NCBI GenBank assembly: GCA_964352425.1
Contig: CAYGRZ010000002.1
Location: forward strand, 1 to 64,000
DNA: 64,000 nucleotides
Reading direction: 5' to 3'
Source: JAMWCX01 sp964352425
GTDB lineage: Bacteria; Omnitrophota; Gorgyraeia; 2-01-FULL-45-10
Below are positions 57,034 to 64,000 of the stretch, in pieces. Position numbers and translations under genes: made by a program. Positions within the stretch are counted from its first letter, which is position 1. Every line of letters begins with the position of its first letter. The notes beneath the pieces were generated by a model. It saw nothing but the letters and a program-made list of their open reading frames with translations. It was not told the origin of the DNA and did no database searches.

Positions 57034-57429
57034 ATGCCGCATACCGACGATTCGCATATACTCGAAGAAGACCTCGATTTTGAGATATCCTTCTACGAGG
57101 ACATACTGAAGACGAAGCCCGACCTTGTCGACGCCCTCATCGTCCTCGGCGACGCCTATACGCAGAAGGGCCTCTATGGGCAGGGCCTCGGCGTGGACCT
57201 CAGGCTCTCGCGGCTCAGGCCGAAGGACGCGACCGTCCATTATAATCTCGCCTGCGACTATTCTCTTCTGAAAAGAACGGACGAGGCCGTCGCAACGCTC
57301 GAAAAGGCGGTAAGGCTCGGCTACAGGGCGTTCGACTACATGTCGAAGGATCCCGACCTGGGCCATATCAGGAACGACGTGCGGTATACCGCACTGGTCG
57401 CGAAATATAAGAAGAAGAGGGGAGCATAG
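57034..57429 (+). CDS. Short TPR-like protein
   Basis: The 131-residue helical protein has two or three tetratricopeptide-like units (KPDLVDALIVLGDAYTQKGL, PKDATVHYNLACDYSLLKRT, DEAVATLEKAVRLGY) and a basic tail. TPRs bind partner proteins. A TATAAT lies at about 57019. Its last base is shared with the start of the zinc-ribbon gene (GTG 57429), indicating coupling. Confidence 0.75.
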   Translation: MPHTDDSHILEEDLDFEISFYEDILKTKPDLVDALIVLGDAYTQKGLYGQGLGVDLRLSRLRPKDATVHYNLACDYSLLKRTDEAVATLEKAVRLGYRAFDYMSKDPDLGHIRNDVRYTALVAKYKKKRGA

Positions 57430-58244
57430 TGAGCGATCTCATACTATGCAAAAAATGCGCCAAAGAGACGAACAAGTACTCGCCATATTGCGAGCATTGC
57501 CATGAGCCTTTGGCGCGGGAAGAGCCGGCACCATCACCAGCCTCCGAGGCCGCGGGGCAGCCCACACACCCCGGCGCCCGGACCATAGCCGAACAGGGCA
57601 AGGCCCTGGGCGAAGCGCTGGCAAAACATTCCGGCCGTTTTATGAAAAAATGCCCGTTTTGCGCCGAGGAGATACGCCCCGATGCGATCAAATGCCGGTA
57701 TTGCGGGGAGCATATAGCCAAACCCGCCGATCACGCGGGCAGAAAGATGGCGATCTTTCTGCCATTGTTGGCCGCCGTGGGGATATCGGCCGCTTTCATA
57801 TTGTTCTATACCGGCGTCATCCGTCTTCCCGCCATCGGATTCGTCGGTGGTATCTGCAAAGACAAGACGGGCCTCTTAAGCGATGAATTAAAGAGCGATC
57901 CGGCTAAGGCCGAGTACGTAAAAAATTATATCACTCTGAAAGAAATCGGAACGCTCGACGAAGCGGATTCGAAATACGGCACGGTAAAAAAATACGTGTA
58001 CGGGACTCTCAGGAATTCCGGCAATAAGCTGGTCATTAAATTAAAAGTTACCGTCTACTATCTGGATAAGAGCGGCGCCTGCATAGCGGAGGGCTCGATC
58101 TGGCCCGTGTTAGGCACTAAGGCCAAACATGATCAGTTCAAACCGGATAGCCTGAAAGACTTCCAGATCGAGATCATAAATGCTAATCCTGCATGGTCCC
58201 GCACCATTAAAGCGAAGGTTTCCGATATAGAGTTTTCAGAATAG
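57429..58244 (+). CDS. Double zinc-ribbon membrane protein
   Basis: The 271-residue protein starts with GTG. It has two zinc ribbons (CKKCAKETNKYSPYCEHC and CPFCAEEIRPDAIKCRYC) on either side of a Pro/Ala linker, one membrane helix (about residues 108-130) and a C-terminal beta domain (FxLYD-like; YVYGTLRNSGNKLVIKLKV, VTVYYLDKSGACIAEGS). The beta domain would be outside the membrane and the ribbons inside. Function is unknown; similar proteins are common in genomes with many orphan ribbons. It follows the TPR gene in the same transcript. Confidence 0.75.
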   Translation: MSDLILCKKCAKETNKYSPYCEHCHEPLAREEPAPSPASEAAGQPTHPGARTIAEQGKALGEALAKHSGRFMKKCPFCAEEIRPDAIKCRYCGEHIAKPADHAGRKMAIFLPLLAAVGISAAFILFYTGVIRLPAIGFVGGICKDKTGLLSDELKSDPAKAEYVKNYITLKEIGTLDEADSKYGTVKKYVYGTLRNSGNKLVIKLKVTVYYLDKSGACIAEGSIWPVLGTKAKHDQFKPDSLKDFQIEIINANPAWSRTIKAKVSDIEFSE

Positions 58245-58280
58245 GCCGTGATCCCGGCGGCCGTATAGTGCGATATCGTT

Positions 58281-58309
58281 TTGATTTACGAAGCCTGCTG
58301 GTGTACAAT
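58281..58309 (+). promoter_or_regulatory. Promoter of the CxxC-ribbon gene
   Basis: TTGATT (58281-58286) and TACAAT (58304-58309) are 17 bp apart. Confidence 0.6.
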
Positions 58310-58358
58310 AGTAGGCTGCAGTATAGATAACGTAGGCTTAAGCACAAAAAGGAGCGAA

Positions 58359-58859
58359 ATGAAGATACGTCAAAAAAGCAAAAGTTCTCCGGTCACGCCG
58401 CAGGCCGGGCCGGATGTAGCGGCCACGATCGACAGGATACAGCAGCAGCTGGTATTTTTAGAGAAGAAGATAGATACGCTGATCAGCCAGTCTTCGGCGA
58501 GGCCTCCGGAGGCGCGGCATTTTTCAAAACCCTTCCAGCGCTTTGACCACGCCCCCCGCCACGGCGAAGGAAGACAGGAGGGCGGTTTTAAGGAAAGGAC
58601 CCTGCATAAGGCGATCTGCGCGGACTGCAATAAAGAATGCGAAGTCCCTTTCCGGCCCAGCGGCGAGCGTCCGGTGTACTGCAGGGAGTGCTTTGCGAAA
58701 CGCAAGACCGGCGAACCGTTCAAAGCCAAACACGAGCACAGGCCCAGGGAAGAGAGCTTTTCTCAGGAACGCCACTTTGAGAAGCGGCGCGGCGGCGAAG
58801 GCCGGAAGTCCGCCGAAAGAAAGAAGCCGGTTGCCCGGCACCGGAAAGGGCGCGCGTAG
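58359..58859 (+). CDS. CxxC zinc-ribbon protein with coiled coil and basic tail
   Basis: The 166-residue protein starts at ATG 58359 (AAAAGGAGCG). It has a coiled-coil stretch (IDRIQQQLVFLEKKIDTLI), then the ribbon CADCNKECEVPF...RPVYCRECF (residues about 85-115) and a Lys/Arg/Glu-rich tail. The ribbon is nearly the same as that of the 56-residue protein at 63453, so the two are paralogues. The family (CxxC-x17-CxxC) is found in several candidate phyla; the function is unknown, with nucleic-acid binding suggested by the basic tail. Confidence 0.72.
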   Translation: MKIRQKSKSSPVTPQAGPDVAATIDRIQQQLVFLEKKIDTLISQSSARPPEARHFSKPFQRFDHAPRHGEGRQEGGFKERTLHKAICADCNKECEVPFRPSGERPVYCRECFAKRKTGEPFKAKHEHRPREESFSQERHFEKRRGGEGRKSAERKKPVARHRKGRA

Positions 58860-58868
58860 ATATTCGGC

Positions 58869-58896
58869 TTGAGAAGTTTAAGCGGCATGATACAAT
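58869..58896 (+). promoter_or_regulatory. Promoter before the 58944 gene
   Basis: TTGAGA (58869-58874) and TACAAT (58891-58896) are 16 bp apart. Confidence 0.55.
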
Positions 58897-58943
58897 GTGC
58901 GGGTTTCTGTGATGCGGTGCGATCGTACAATAGGGGATCGATA

Positions 58944-59171
58944 ATGGGAACGTCAAGGTGCTGGCAGGACAATGTCGTTAATGGATTCGGTAAAAGAAAC
59001 GGCAAGATGAAAGTAGTCGACAGAAAGAAACTCAGGCGGCTCTTTGTGCGGAAGATGGTCAAAGAGCTGAAGGCCGCCGGTAAACCTGTTGATCTGCAGG
59101 CGATCAACCATACGGCGAGGGACACGTACGGCAGGAAGAGGCAGTCCCAGAAGCCGAAGCACAGGGTGTAG
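58944..59171 (+). CDS. Small basic protein of unknown function
   Basis: The 75-residue product is Lys/Arg-rich (DRKKLRRLFVRKMVKELKAA) and ends KHRV. ATG 58944 follows AGGGGAT; ATG 59007 would give a 54-residue form that keeps the basic core. A promoter lies upstream and a terminator follows. Function not recognised; nucleic-acid binding is possible. Confidence 0.45.
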   Translation: MGTSRCWQDNVVNGFGKRNGKMKVVDRKKLRRLFVRKMVKELKAAGKPVDLQAINHTARDTYGRKRQSQKPKHRV

Positions 59172-59202
59172 ACTCTTCGTCCGCCGCCACAGCCGGTTAT
59201 TG

Positions 59203-59237
59203 CCCACCTGCCACGCGTAAGCGGCAGGTGGGTTTTC
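59203..59237 (+). terminator. Terminator after the 58944 gene
   Basis: CCCACCTGCC (59203-59212) pairs with GGCAGGTGGG (59223-59232), followed by TTTT. Confidence 0.8.
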
Positions 59238-59264
59238 TATCGAAAGAGAGAGGAGGCCAACGAG

Positions 59265-59774
59265 ATGGCGTATGAGGACGGGAAAGATTATTATGAAGAA
59301 GAGGAATCGTCCCCGGTAGCGCAGGTCGCGGTCCGGGACGCGGGCCGATTTGTCGAGGCGATGCTGCGTTTCTTCGCCGGCAAAGGGACCCTGTACGTCT
59401 CGTCGTATGATTTCGGTTACTGGGCGGGCCTGCTGTCGTGCTTCAGGACCGGCGAGAGGGTAAAGCTGAAAACGTCTTTGCCGGACCCGGCATTTTTGGA
59501 GAACGGATTCAGCATAACCGAAGAGTTCATCTATGTCTTTTCGATCGACTGCCTTAAAAATATAGACGCCAGGAACATGTTCAACCAATTCCTGGTCTAC
59601 CGGGAAGGTTGCGCGCTCGTCCAGTGCTGCAGTAATTTTGACGATGTGTATGTGAACATCAAAGCGCCGCAGAGCCTTATCAGGACGCTGATCGGCAGCG
59701 ATATCATCGCATCCTGGGACATGCTCTCCGCGCCGATAAAAATAGGTTGCAAACGGCTCCGCCAAAAATTATAA
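59265..59774 (+). CDS. Conserved-looking soluble protein of unknown function
   Basis: The 169-residue protein has no signal or membrane segment. An acidic N-terminus (YEDGKDYYEEEESS) is followed by a compact alpha/beta region (KGTLYVSSYDFGYWAGLLSC, FIYVFSIDCLKNIDARNMF) and several Cys. GAGAGGAGG precedes the ATG. The promoter of the PilZ gene lies in its last codons, and its stop overlaps that -10. No family recognised. Confidence 0.6.
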   Translation: MAYEDGKDYYEEEESSPVAQVAVRDAGRFVEAMLRFFAGKGTLYVSSYDFGYWAGLLSCFRTGERVKLKTSLPDPAFLENGFSITEEFIYVFSIDCLKNIDARNMFNQFLVYREGCALVQCCSNFDDVYVNIKAPQSLIRTLIGSDIIASWDMLSAPIKIGCKRLRQKL

Positions 59775-59775
59775 T
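59747..59775 (+). promoter_or_regulatory. Promoter of the PilZ gene
   Basis: TTGCAA (59747-59752) and TATAAT (59770-59775) are 17 bp apart, inside the 3' end of the previous gene. Confidence 0.75.
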
Positions 59776-59800
59776 AGAGCTAAAAGAGGAGCGCCCGCAT

Positions 59801-60187
59801 ATGGATAAACCAGCCGTTGAAGAGAAGCGCGAGTTTCTGCGTTACCGGTATGACCGCCCCTTAAGCTATACAGTCATCACGTCTTCAGGCGAGCCGGGTG
59901 TCCGGTCGAGGGCGCTTGACGCCGTCGCCAGGAACCTGAGCGCCTGCGGGGTGCTTTTTTCAAGCAAGCACCTCCCGGAGATATCCAGCATCATCGCGCT
60001 CGACCTGGATTACCGGACCACCAGGATATGCCAGGAGATCGAGGCCAACGCGCTCATCGTCAACAATAAGATCGTCGGGAAGGTCGTCCGCATCGAGGAA
60101 GACGCGGACGGGCTGTACGGGGTCGGCGTCGCCTTTATCAGGAGGCTGGCCCGCCTGCCGAAGGACCTCGAAAAACTTATCACATAG
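59801..60187 (+). CDS. PilZ-domain protein
   Basis: The 128-residue protein starts at ATG 59801 after AAGAGGAG. It has the pattern KREFLRYRYDRPLSY near the N-terminus and ARNLSACGVLFSSKHLP in the body, like PilZ domains that bind cyclic di-GMP through RxxxR and (D/N)xSxxG. The second motif reads NLSACG (Asn-x-Ser-x-x-Gly), so binding is plausible. It has its own promoter and probably regulates envelope or motility functions; neighbours do not say which. Confidence 0.72.
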   Translation: MDKPAVEEKREFLRYRYDRPLSYTVITSSGEPGVRSRALDAVARNLSACGVLFSSKHLPEISSIIALDLDYRTTRICQEIEANALIVNNKIVGKVVRIEEDADGLYGVGVAFIRRLARLPKDLEKLIT

Positions 60188-60236
60188 CCGGCGGCGGGGC
60201 CGTCTCCCCGAAGAAACCCCTCATCGTTGGGATGCT

Positions 60237-60788
60237 ATGCGATACCCGATCAGATTCCCGGCCCTCATCATCTGCCTGAGCCTCATCGTGTGCGGATGCG
60301 CCGCGATGCGCTATCCGGGCGCCTACAAAGTGGAGGGCAGGGAGTTCAAAGAATTCAAAGACCTCGATGATGAACGCGCGCTGAAGCTGGTCGCCCTCAT
60401 CTATAATGTCAAGACGCAGTGCTGGGAAGACGGCATAGCCAGGGGCATCGCGCTCGAAGAGTATCAGGGCCTCCTCGCAAAGAGAAAGTCCCCGTACATA
60501 AAAAATTCCGGCATCTTCGACATCAAATATGATAAGGCGAACATCCCGTCGTGGAAAGACGGGGATCTGGCGCGATTATACGATTGCCTTTATCCGAAGG
60601 CCAATGCCTACTACGCCGACTCCGCGCCCGAGCTTTCAGAAACGCAAAACGCGCGCAGGATCGTATTCCTGACGGCGGTCAATGCCGTCATCAGGGAGCT
60701 GAAGAAGCGGGACATCACCCGGAAGGCGGTCATGATCGCCGGCCAGGTCCTGACCACCGCTCTTACGGTCGCGCTGTCGCTTATATAA
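60237..60788 (+). CDS. Lipoprotein of unknown function
   Basis: The 183-residue product has a lipoprotein signal (residues 1-21) ending at IVCGCAAM, with the Cys at the lipobox position. The mature protein is mixed alpha/beta, rich in Lys and Asp, with a C-terminal hydrophobic segment (AGQVLTTALTVALSLI). No family recognised. The next gene, a glucanase-like enzyme, starts 14 bp later. Confidence 0.65.
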   Translation: MRYPIRFPALIICLSLIVCGCAAMRYPGAYKVEGREFKEFKDLDDERALKLVALIYNVKTQCWEDGIARGIALEEYQGLLAKRKSPYIKNSGIFDIKYDKANIPSWKDGDLARLYDCLYPKANAYYADSAPELSETQNARRIVFLTAVNAVIRELKKRDITRKAVMIAGQVLTTALTVALSLI

Positions 60789-60802
60789 TACGGGGATCCT
60801 GT

Positions 60803-62713
60803 ATGAAAAAAATGATCGTCCTTGTCCTCCTGGCGCTCTGCGCCATCGGAGCCTATCCTGCCGGGGCCGAAGACGCAAAGGATAAGGAATTTCTCGATAC
60901 GATCGAAAAGCAGGCTTTCGACTATTTCTGGAAAGAGACCAGCGCCGAGACGGGCCTTACCTATAATACATCGGAAGTAAGGGCCCCCGCGACGAATGCC
61001 GCGACAGGTTTCATGCTGTCCGCCCTGGTGATCGGCGTGGAGAGGGGATGGATAACCCGTGATGGGGCGTACGGGCGTGCGCTCGCCGCGCTGAAGTCTG
61101 TTGCAAAAATGGAGCGGTTCCACGGGTTCACCTATCATTATTTCCACATTGAAGACGGCACGCGCATGTGGTCGAGCGAAGTCAGCTGTATCGATATGGC
61201 GCTATTCCTTGCCGGGGCCATCACCGCCGGCGAATATTTCAAGGGAACGGAGGTCGAGGAGTTGGCCGGCCGGATATTCAGCCAGACGGACTGGCAGTGG
61301 TTTTTGGACGGCGAGAATATCCTGCAGATGTCATGGAAACCGGAAGGGGGTTTTTCCGCGAGGATCGACAGGTTCTCCGAAGGCATTCTGTGTTATATAC
61401 TTGCCATGGCCTCGCCGACACATCCGATCGCTGCGTCCTGCTGGGACGCCTTTTTACGGCCGGTCGGGAAATACGGCGGCCATGAACTCATCTACGTCTC
61501 AGACGGCAGCCTGTTCCAGTACCTGTACCCGCTGGCATGGCTCGACCTGAGGGATAAGCACGACAGGTACGCCGATTACTGGCAGAACGCCATAAGCGCC
61601 GTCAAGGCCAACAAGGAATATTGCCTCAACAATGCCTCCGCCTTCAAGACATTCAGAGAGGGGTTCTGGGGCCTGAGCGCTTCGTTATCGCCCCGCGGCT
61701 ACAAGGTATTCGGCGCGAAGCCCGGGAGAAACCTGACCGACGGCACGGTCACGGCCGATGTCGTCGCCGCGTCGATCCCGCTTGTCCCGGAGTTCGCGAT
61801 CGATGACTACAGGGCCATGTACCGGAAGGTCCCCGAGGCCATCGAGCAGTACGGCCTGACCAACGCTTTCAACATCGACCAGGACTGGGCGGCGCGGCAT
61901 TATATCGCGATCGACAAAGGGCTGATGCTGCTGATGGTGGAGAACTACCGGACCGGCCTTATCTGGAAGTATTTTATGCGTAACGCCCATGTCCGCAACG
62001 GCTTTGCCGCGGCAGGCTTTACCCCGGGAAGCCAGCCCCTTCCCTCGAAACAGGACATCATCCCCGGGAATCCTCACGATACTGTCGAGGTTAAAAAGAT
62101 CTCAGCGGCCGTGAGCGTGGATGCCGACCTTTCGGAATGGAAAGGTGCCGCACCGGTCATTCTGACAAGCAAGGGTAATAGGAACGTCGAGGTCATCCTG
62201 GGGTACGTCAGGGACGATGTGGATGCGAGCGGGCAGTTCTACCTGGCGTGGGACGATGACTACCTGTACATAGCCGGAAGGATACAGGATGACGAGATAG
62301 TCTGCGGGAAGGCCGGAGATAAGATATACCAGGATGACTGCGTCGAGGTCTTTTTCGATGTGGACAAGAACGGGTTTTACTTTAACAGGAACCTCAATGA
62401 TTATCAGCTTGGGTTAGCGCCGGGAGGGCCCGGCGCTCAGCCGCAGGCCTGGGCGTGGGGATACCGGAACACCGTCCCTGCGGGCGTGCTCTATGCCGCC
62501 AGGCCGGCCCCGGGCGGCTATAATATTGAACTGGCCATCCCGTTCGCCGAAATAAACAATTTTATGCCGGGCGACGGGAAGAGTGTCCTGTTCTCGATCT
62601 CGATCCATGATCGCGATAAGAACGGTAAGGCCAAGAAGCTCACGTGGTCGGTCGATTCGATGAGCGATCCCGATACAATCATGTTCGGGACGCTTGTCCT
62701 GAAAGAGAGATAG
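60803..62713 (+). CDS. Exported glucoamylase-like (GH144-type) hydrolase with CBM9-like domain
   Basis: The 636-residue protein starts at ATG 60803 with a signal peptide (residues 1-22). Residues about 30-420 match the COG5368/Glycoamylase family (AFDYFWKETSAETGLTYNTS, ATGFMLSALVIGVERGWI, FHGFTYHYFHIEDGTRMWSS), which includes beta-1,2-glucanases of GH144. Residues about 430-636 form a CBM9-like sandwich (FYLAWDDDYLYIAGRIQDDE, YQDDCVEVFFDVDKN). It would degrade an extracellular or periplasmic glucan. A longer in-frame frame back to 60551 overlaps the lipoprotein gene and is rejected. Confidence 0.82.
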   Translation: MKKMIVLVLLALCAIGAYPAGAEDAKDKEFLDTIEKQAFDYFWKETSAETGLTYNTSEVRAPATNAATGFMLSALVIGVERGWITRDGAYGRALAALKSVAKMERFHGFTYHYFHIEDGTRMWSSEVSCIDMALFLAGAITAGEYFKGTEVEELAGRIFSQTDWQWFLDGENILQMSWKPEGGFSARIDRFSEGILCYILAMASPTHPIAASCWDAFLRPVGKYGGHELIYVSDGSLFQYLYPLAWLDLRDKHDRYADYWQNAISAVKANKEYCLNNASAFKTFREGFWGLSASLSPRGYKVFGAKPGRNLTDGTVTADVVAASIPLVPEFAIDDYRAMYRKVPEAIEQYGLTNAFNIDQDWAARHYIAIDKGLMLLMVENYRTGLIWKYFMRNAHVRNGFAAAGFTPGSQPLPSKQDIIPGNPHDTVEVKKISAAVSVDADLSEWKGAAPVILTSKGNRNVEVILGYVRDDVDASGQFYLAWDDDYLYIAGRIQDDEIVCGKAGDKIYQDDCVEVFFDVDKNGFYFNRNLNDYQLGLAPGGPGAQPQAWAWGYRNTVPAGVLYAARPAPGGYNIELAIPFAEINNFMPGDGKSVLFSISIHDRDKNGKAKKLTWSVDSMSDPDTIMFGTLVLKER

Positions 62714-62741
62714 GCCGCGCCATATGCCGGGGAGGTCTGCG

Positions 62742-63155
62742 ATGGGTACATTCGGCGCAAGTCGCCGGAAAGAAGAAGCCCTGCGGGCCGAGATGGCGCG
62801 TTTCGGCGTAAAAGAAATCGACCTGGCCGAGCATTTCATACGTTCGACCGGCCCGGGCGGCCAGAATGTCAATAAGGTAGCGACCGGCGTCTACCTGAAA
62901 CACCGGGTCACGGGGATCGAGGTCAAGTGCATGGCCGGGCGCTCCCAGGCGCTCAATCGTTTCAGGGCGCGGCAGATACTCCTGGCGAAGATAGCCGACG
63001 CGGTCCTCGGCAGGGAGTCCGAGGCGCGCAGGACGATAGAAAAGATACGCCGGCAGAAGAGGAAGCGCTCGAAGAGGGCGAAAGAGAAGATGCTTGCCGC
63101 CAAGCGCGCGCATGGCCGGCAGAAGACATTGCGCAGGCCGGTGGAGATGGAATAA
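62742..63155 (+). CDS. ArfB-like peptidyl-tRNA hydrolase (release-factor domain)
   Basis: The 137-residue protein has the GGQ motif (STGPGGQNVNKVATGV) and a very basic C-terminal helix (RRQKRKRSKRAKEKMLAAKR). ArfB-type proteins free stalled ribosomes by cutting peptidyl-tRNA without a stop codon. ATG 62742 follows GGGGAGG by six bases; ATG 62724 is less likely. It starts 28 bp after the glucanase gene but is unrelated to it. Confidence 0.85.
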   Translation: MGTFGASRRKEEALRAEMARFGVKEIDLAEHFIRSTGPGGQNVNKVATGVYLKHRVTGIEVKCMAGRSQALNRFRARQILLAKIADAVLGRESEARRTIEKIRRQKRKRSKRAKEKMLAAKRAHGRQKTLRRPVEME

Positions 63156-63254
63156 GCGGCAATTTTTTTTATGTATTTATTAGGTTATTTTTGCCTTTTG
63201 GTGTATAATACGCATGTCCCGTGCGGGATGGCCCCACGATAAAAGGAGGGCAGG

Positions 63255-63440
63255 TTGGCAAGAGACAATTACTCGTATCGAAAGTATCAGAGGGAATTGA
63301 CAAAGAAAAAGAAGAAAGAGGCAAAGCTGCAGCGTAAACTGGATAAGAAGAACGTACCGTCAGCGGGGGATCCAGGGCAGGTTCCAGGCGGAGATGTAGC
63401 GGTAAACCCGGAAGCCCAAAACAGTAACCAAAGCTCATAA
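63255..63440 (+). CDS. Small Lys-rich protein
   Basis: The 61-residue product starts with TTG after AAAAGGAGGGCAGG. It reads MARDNYSYRKYQRELTKKKK, continues with Lys-rich helical sequence, and ends in a Pro/Gly/Asn-rich tail. It resembles the 44-residue protein at 21386 in its basic first half, and the CxxC-ribbon protein that follows 12 bp later. Probably nucleic-acid or ribosome associated; not recognised. Confidence 0.6.
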   Translation: MARDNYSYRKYQRELTKKKKKEAKLQRKLDKKNVPSAGDPGQVPGGDVAVNPEAQNSNQSS

Positions 63441-63452
63441 AAGGGAGGAAAC

Positions 63453-63623
63453 ATGGGATATCAAGGCGGTGGTGGCGGCGGATACGGCGGAATGCCGAGA
63501 GAAATGCACAAAGCGGTGTGCGCTGAGTGTAAGAAGGAATGCGAAGTGCCCTTTAAGCCGAGAGAGGACCGTCCGGTATATTGCAAGGACTGTTTCTCGA
63601 AGCGCAAAGATAGCGGCCGTTAA
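63453..63623 (+). CDS. 56-residue CxxC zinc-ribbon protein
   Basis: The product starts with a Gly-rich stretch and then reads VCAECKKECEVPFKPREDRP, followed by VYCKDCFSKRK. Four Cys are spaced CxxC and CxxC around 17-18 residues. It is a stand-alone paralogue of the ribbon in the 58359 protein. AAGGGAGG precedes the ATG. A terminator follows. Function unknown. Confidence 0.75.
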   Translation: MGYQGGGGGGYGGMPREMHKAVCAECKKECEVPFKPREDRPVYCKDCFSKRKDSGR

Positions 63624-63639
63624 GTAGAGTCGCGGATCC

Positions 63640-63680
63640 GCATTAAAAAGGCCCGTCATTTTCACGGCGGGTCTTTTTTT
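63640..63680 (+). terminator. Rho-independent terminator
   Basis: AAGGCCCGTC pairs with GGCGGGTCTT with one or two wobbles, followed by eight T (to about 63680). Confidence 0.75.
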
Positions 63681-63693
63681 TGTTCACCCTGCC

Positions 63694-63748
63694 GCCATCC
63701 TTCGACAGGCTCAGGATGGCGGTCCGAGCCTGTCGAAGGCCGCCATCC
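63694..63748. repeat. Palindromic repeat, cttcgacaggctcagg type
   Basis: CCTTCGACAGGCTC (63699-63712) and GAGCCTGTCGAAGG (63726-63739) are exact reverse complements, inside a larger CCATCC/GGATGG pairing. The same words occur at 1381-1447. The minus-strand ligase gene ends inside it. Confidence 0.85.
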
Positions 63749-64000
63749 GCGAAACGGCATCCCGCCGTATCTTTTTCGTGGCCGTTTTCGGCAGCTCCTC
63801 ATACGATACGCCGAAACTCACTATCCTTTTATACGGGGCGAGGCCTTTACCAAGCCGCGCGATCTCTGACGATATCGCGGATGTGACCGCATCCGGCGCG
63901 GTGATCCCGCTCTGCCCGAAGTGCTCCATATCGGGCACGATGACGGCGTAGACCTCTTCGTGCCCTTTGCGTAAGCCCCGGCCGGCGGTCCTGGCCATCA
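63711..64000 (-). CDS. AMP-forming acyl-CoA ligase, C-terminal end (partial)
   Basis: The minus-strand frame is open to the window edge and codes for about 96 residues of the C-terminal domain of an AMP-forming ligase: VYAVIVPDMEHFGQSGI, then GLAPYKRIVSFGVSYEEL and PKTATKKIRRDA with the catalytic Lys region. It would activate a fatty or other carboxylic acid as acyl-AMP. Most of the gene lies outside the window. The final residues (about MAAFDRLGPPS) and the stop are supplied by the palindromic repeat at 63694-63748, so the original end has been replaced. Confidence 0.75.
   Translation of the reverse strand, partial: MARTAGRGLRKGHEEVYAVIVPDMEHFGQSGITAPDAVTSAISSEIARLGKGLAPYKRIVSFGVSYEELPKTATKKIRRDAVSRMAAFDRLGPPS

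Noticed and set aside
1..64000. CRISPR array or cas genes
   Set aside because: No regularly spaced repeats with unique spacers and no Cas-like proteins were seen; the repeats present are palindromes or isolated direct copies.

Overview
The window is a GC-rich chromosomal segment, almost all genes on the plus strand, from a diderm (Gram-negative-type) bacterium. Evidence for an outer membrane: an LptF/LptG-type permease, a maltoporin, an OprB-like porin, two further OM-channel-like proteins, a TolC-type protein and a lipoprotein. No rRNA or ribosomal-protein marker is present, so taxonomy is inference only. The mix of tiny Lys-rich proteins, paralogous CxxC ribbon proteins, abundant palindromic repeats and odd domain fusions would suit an uncultured lineage such as Omnitrophota, but this is not proven.

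Layout. 0-2.3 kb: two toxin-antitoxin-like modules (XRE + ImmA/IrrE peptidase on the minus strand, flanked by a 55-bp direct repeat; AbrB + RelE-like on plus). 2.3-11.9 kb: tadA, then a run of exported proteins: amidohydrolase, C45-type Ntn hydrolase, DUF2092 protein, Gly-rich protein, two outer-membrane channel-like proteins, choloylglycine-hydrolase-type Ntn amidase and OprB-like porin. 12.0-18.5 kb: an AT-richer island starting at tRNA-Ser(GCU). The tRNA 3' end and its terminator are duplicated 3 kb downstream. The island carries two Schlafen/AlbA_2-HATPase genes, a winged-helix gene, a small protein plus its frameshifted copy, and a helical protein of unknown function.

18.8-30 kb: STAS / metallophosphoesterase / LptF-G / TrxB operon, tRNA-Phe, NUDIX, RlmI-like and FkbM methyltransferases, then tatA-tatC-DUF362(Tat substrate)-polyferredoxin. 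30-37 kb: galT followed by a TolC-HlyD-ABC exporter (YbhGFSR-like). 37-48 kb: sugar locus with GNAT-like protein, MFS, a DPE2-type 4-alpha-glucanotransferase with two CBM20 domains, a LamB-type porin and xylFGH. 48-57 kb: methyltransferase, a histidine kinase lacking its phospho-acceptor His, esterase, MutY-like glycosylase without Fe-S cysteines, MBL-rhodanese fusion, ECF sigma/anti-sigma/Spy trio, and a LexA-UmuD hybrid with a Y-family polymerase behind a GAAC-N4-GTTC SOS box. 57-64 kb: small zinc-ribbon, PilZ, lipoprotein, glucanase-like and ArfB-like genes, and the 3' end of an AMP-forming acyl-CoA ligase on the minus strand.

Two overall themes stand out. First, periplasmic and outer-membrane processing of amides and glycans is built from several clusters. 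Second, many palindromic repeat elements sit in gene borders and even inside reading frames (a NUDIX gene, the end of a Gly-rich gene, the end of an acyl-CoA ligase). The best candidates for an undescribed system are the Schlafen-like island at tRNA-Ser and the exported Ntn-hydrolase/porin cluster.
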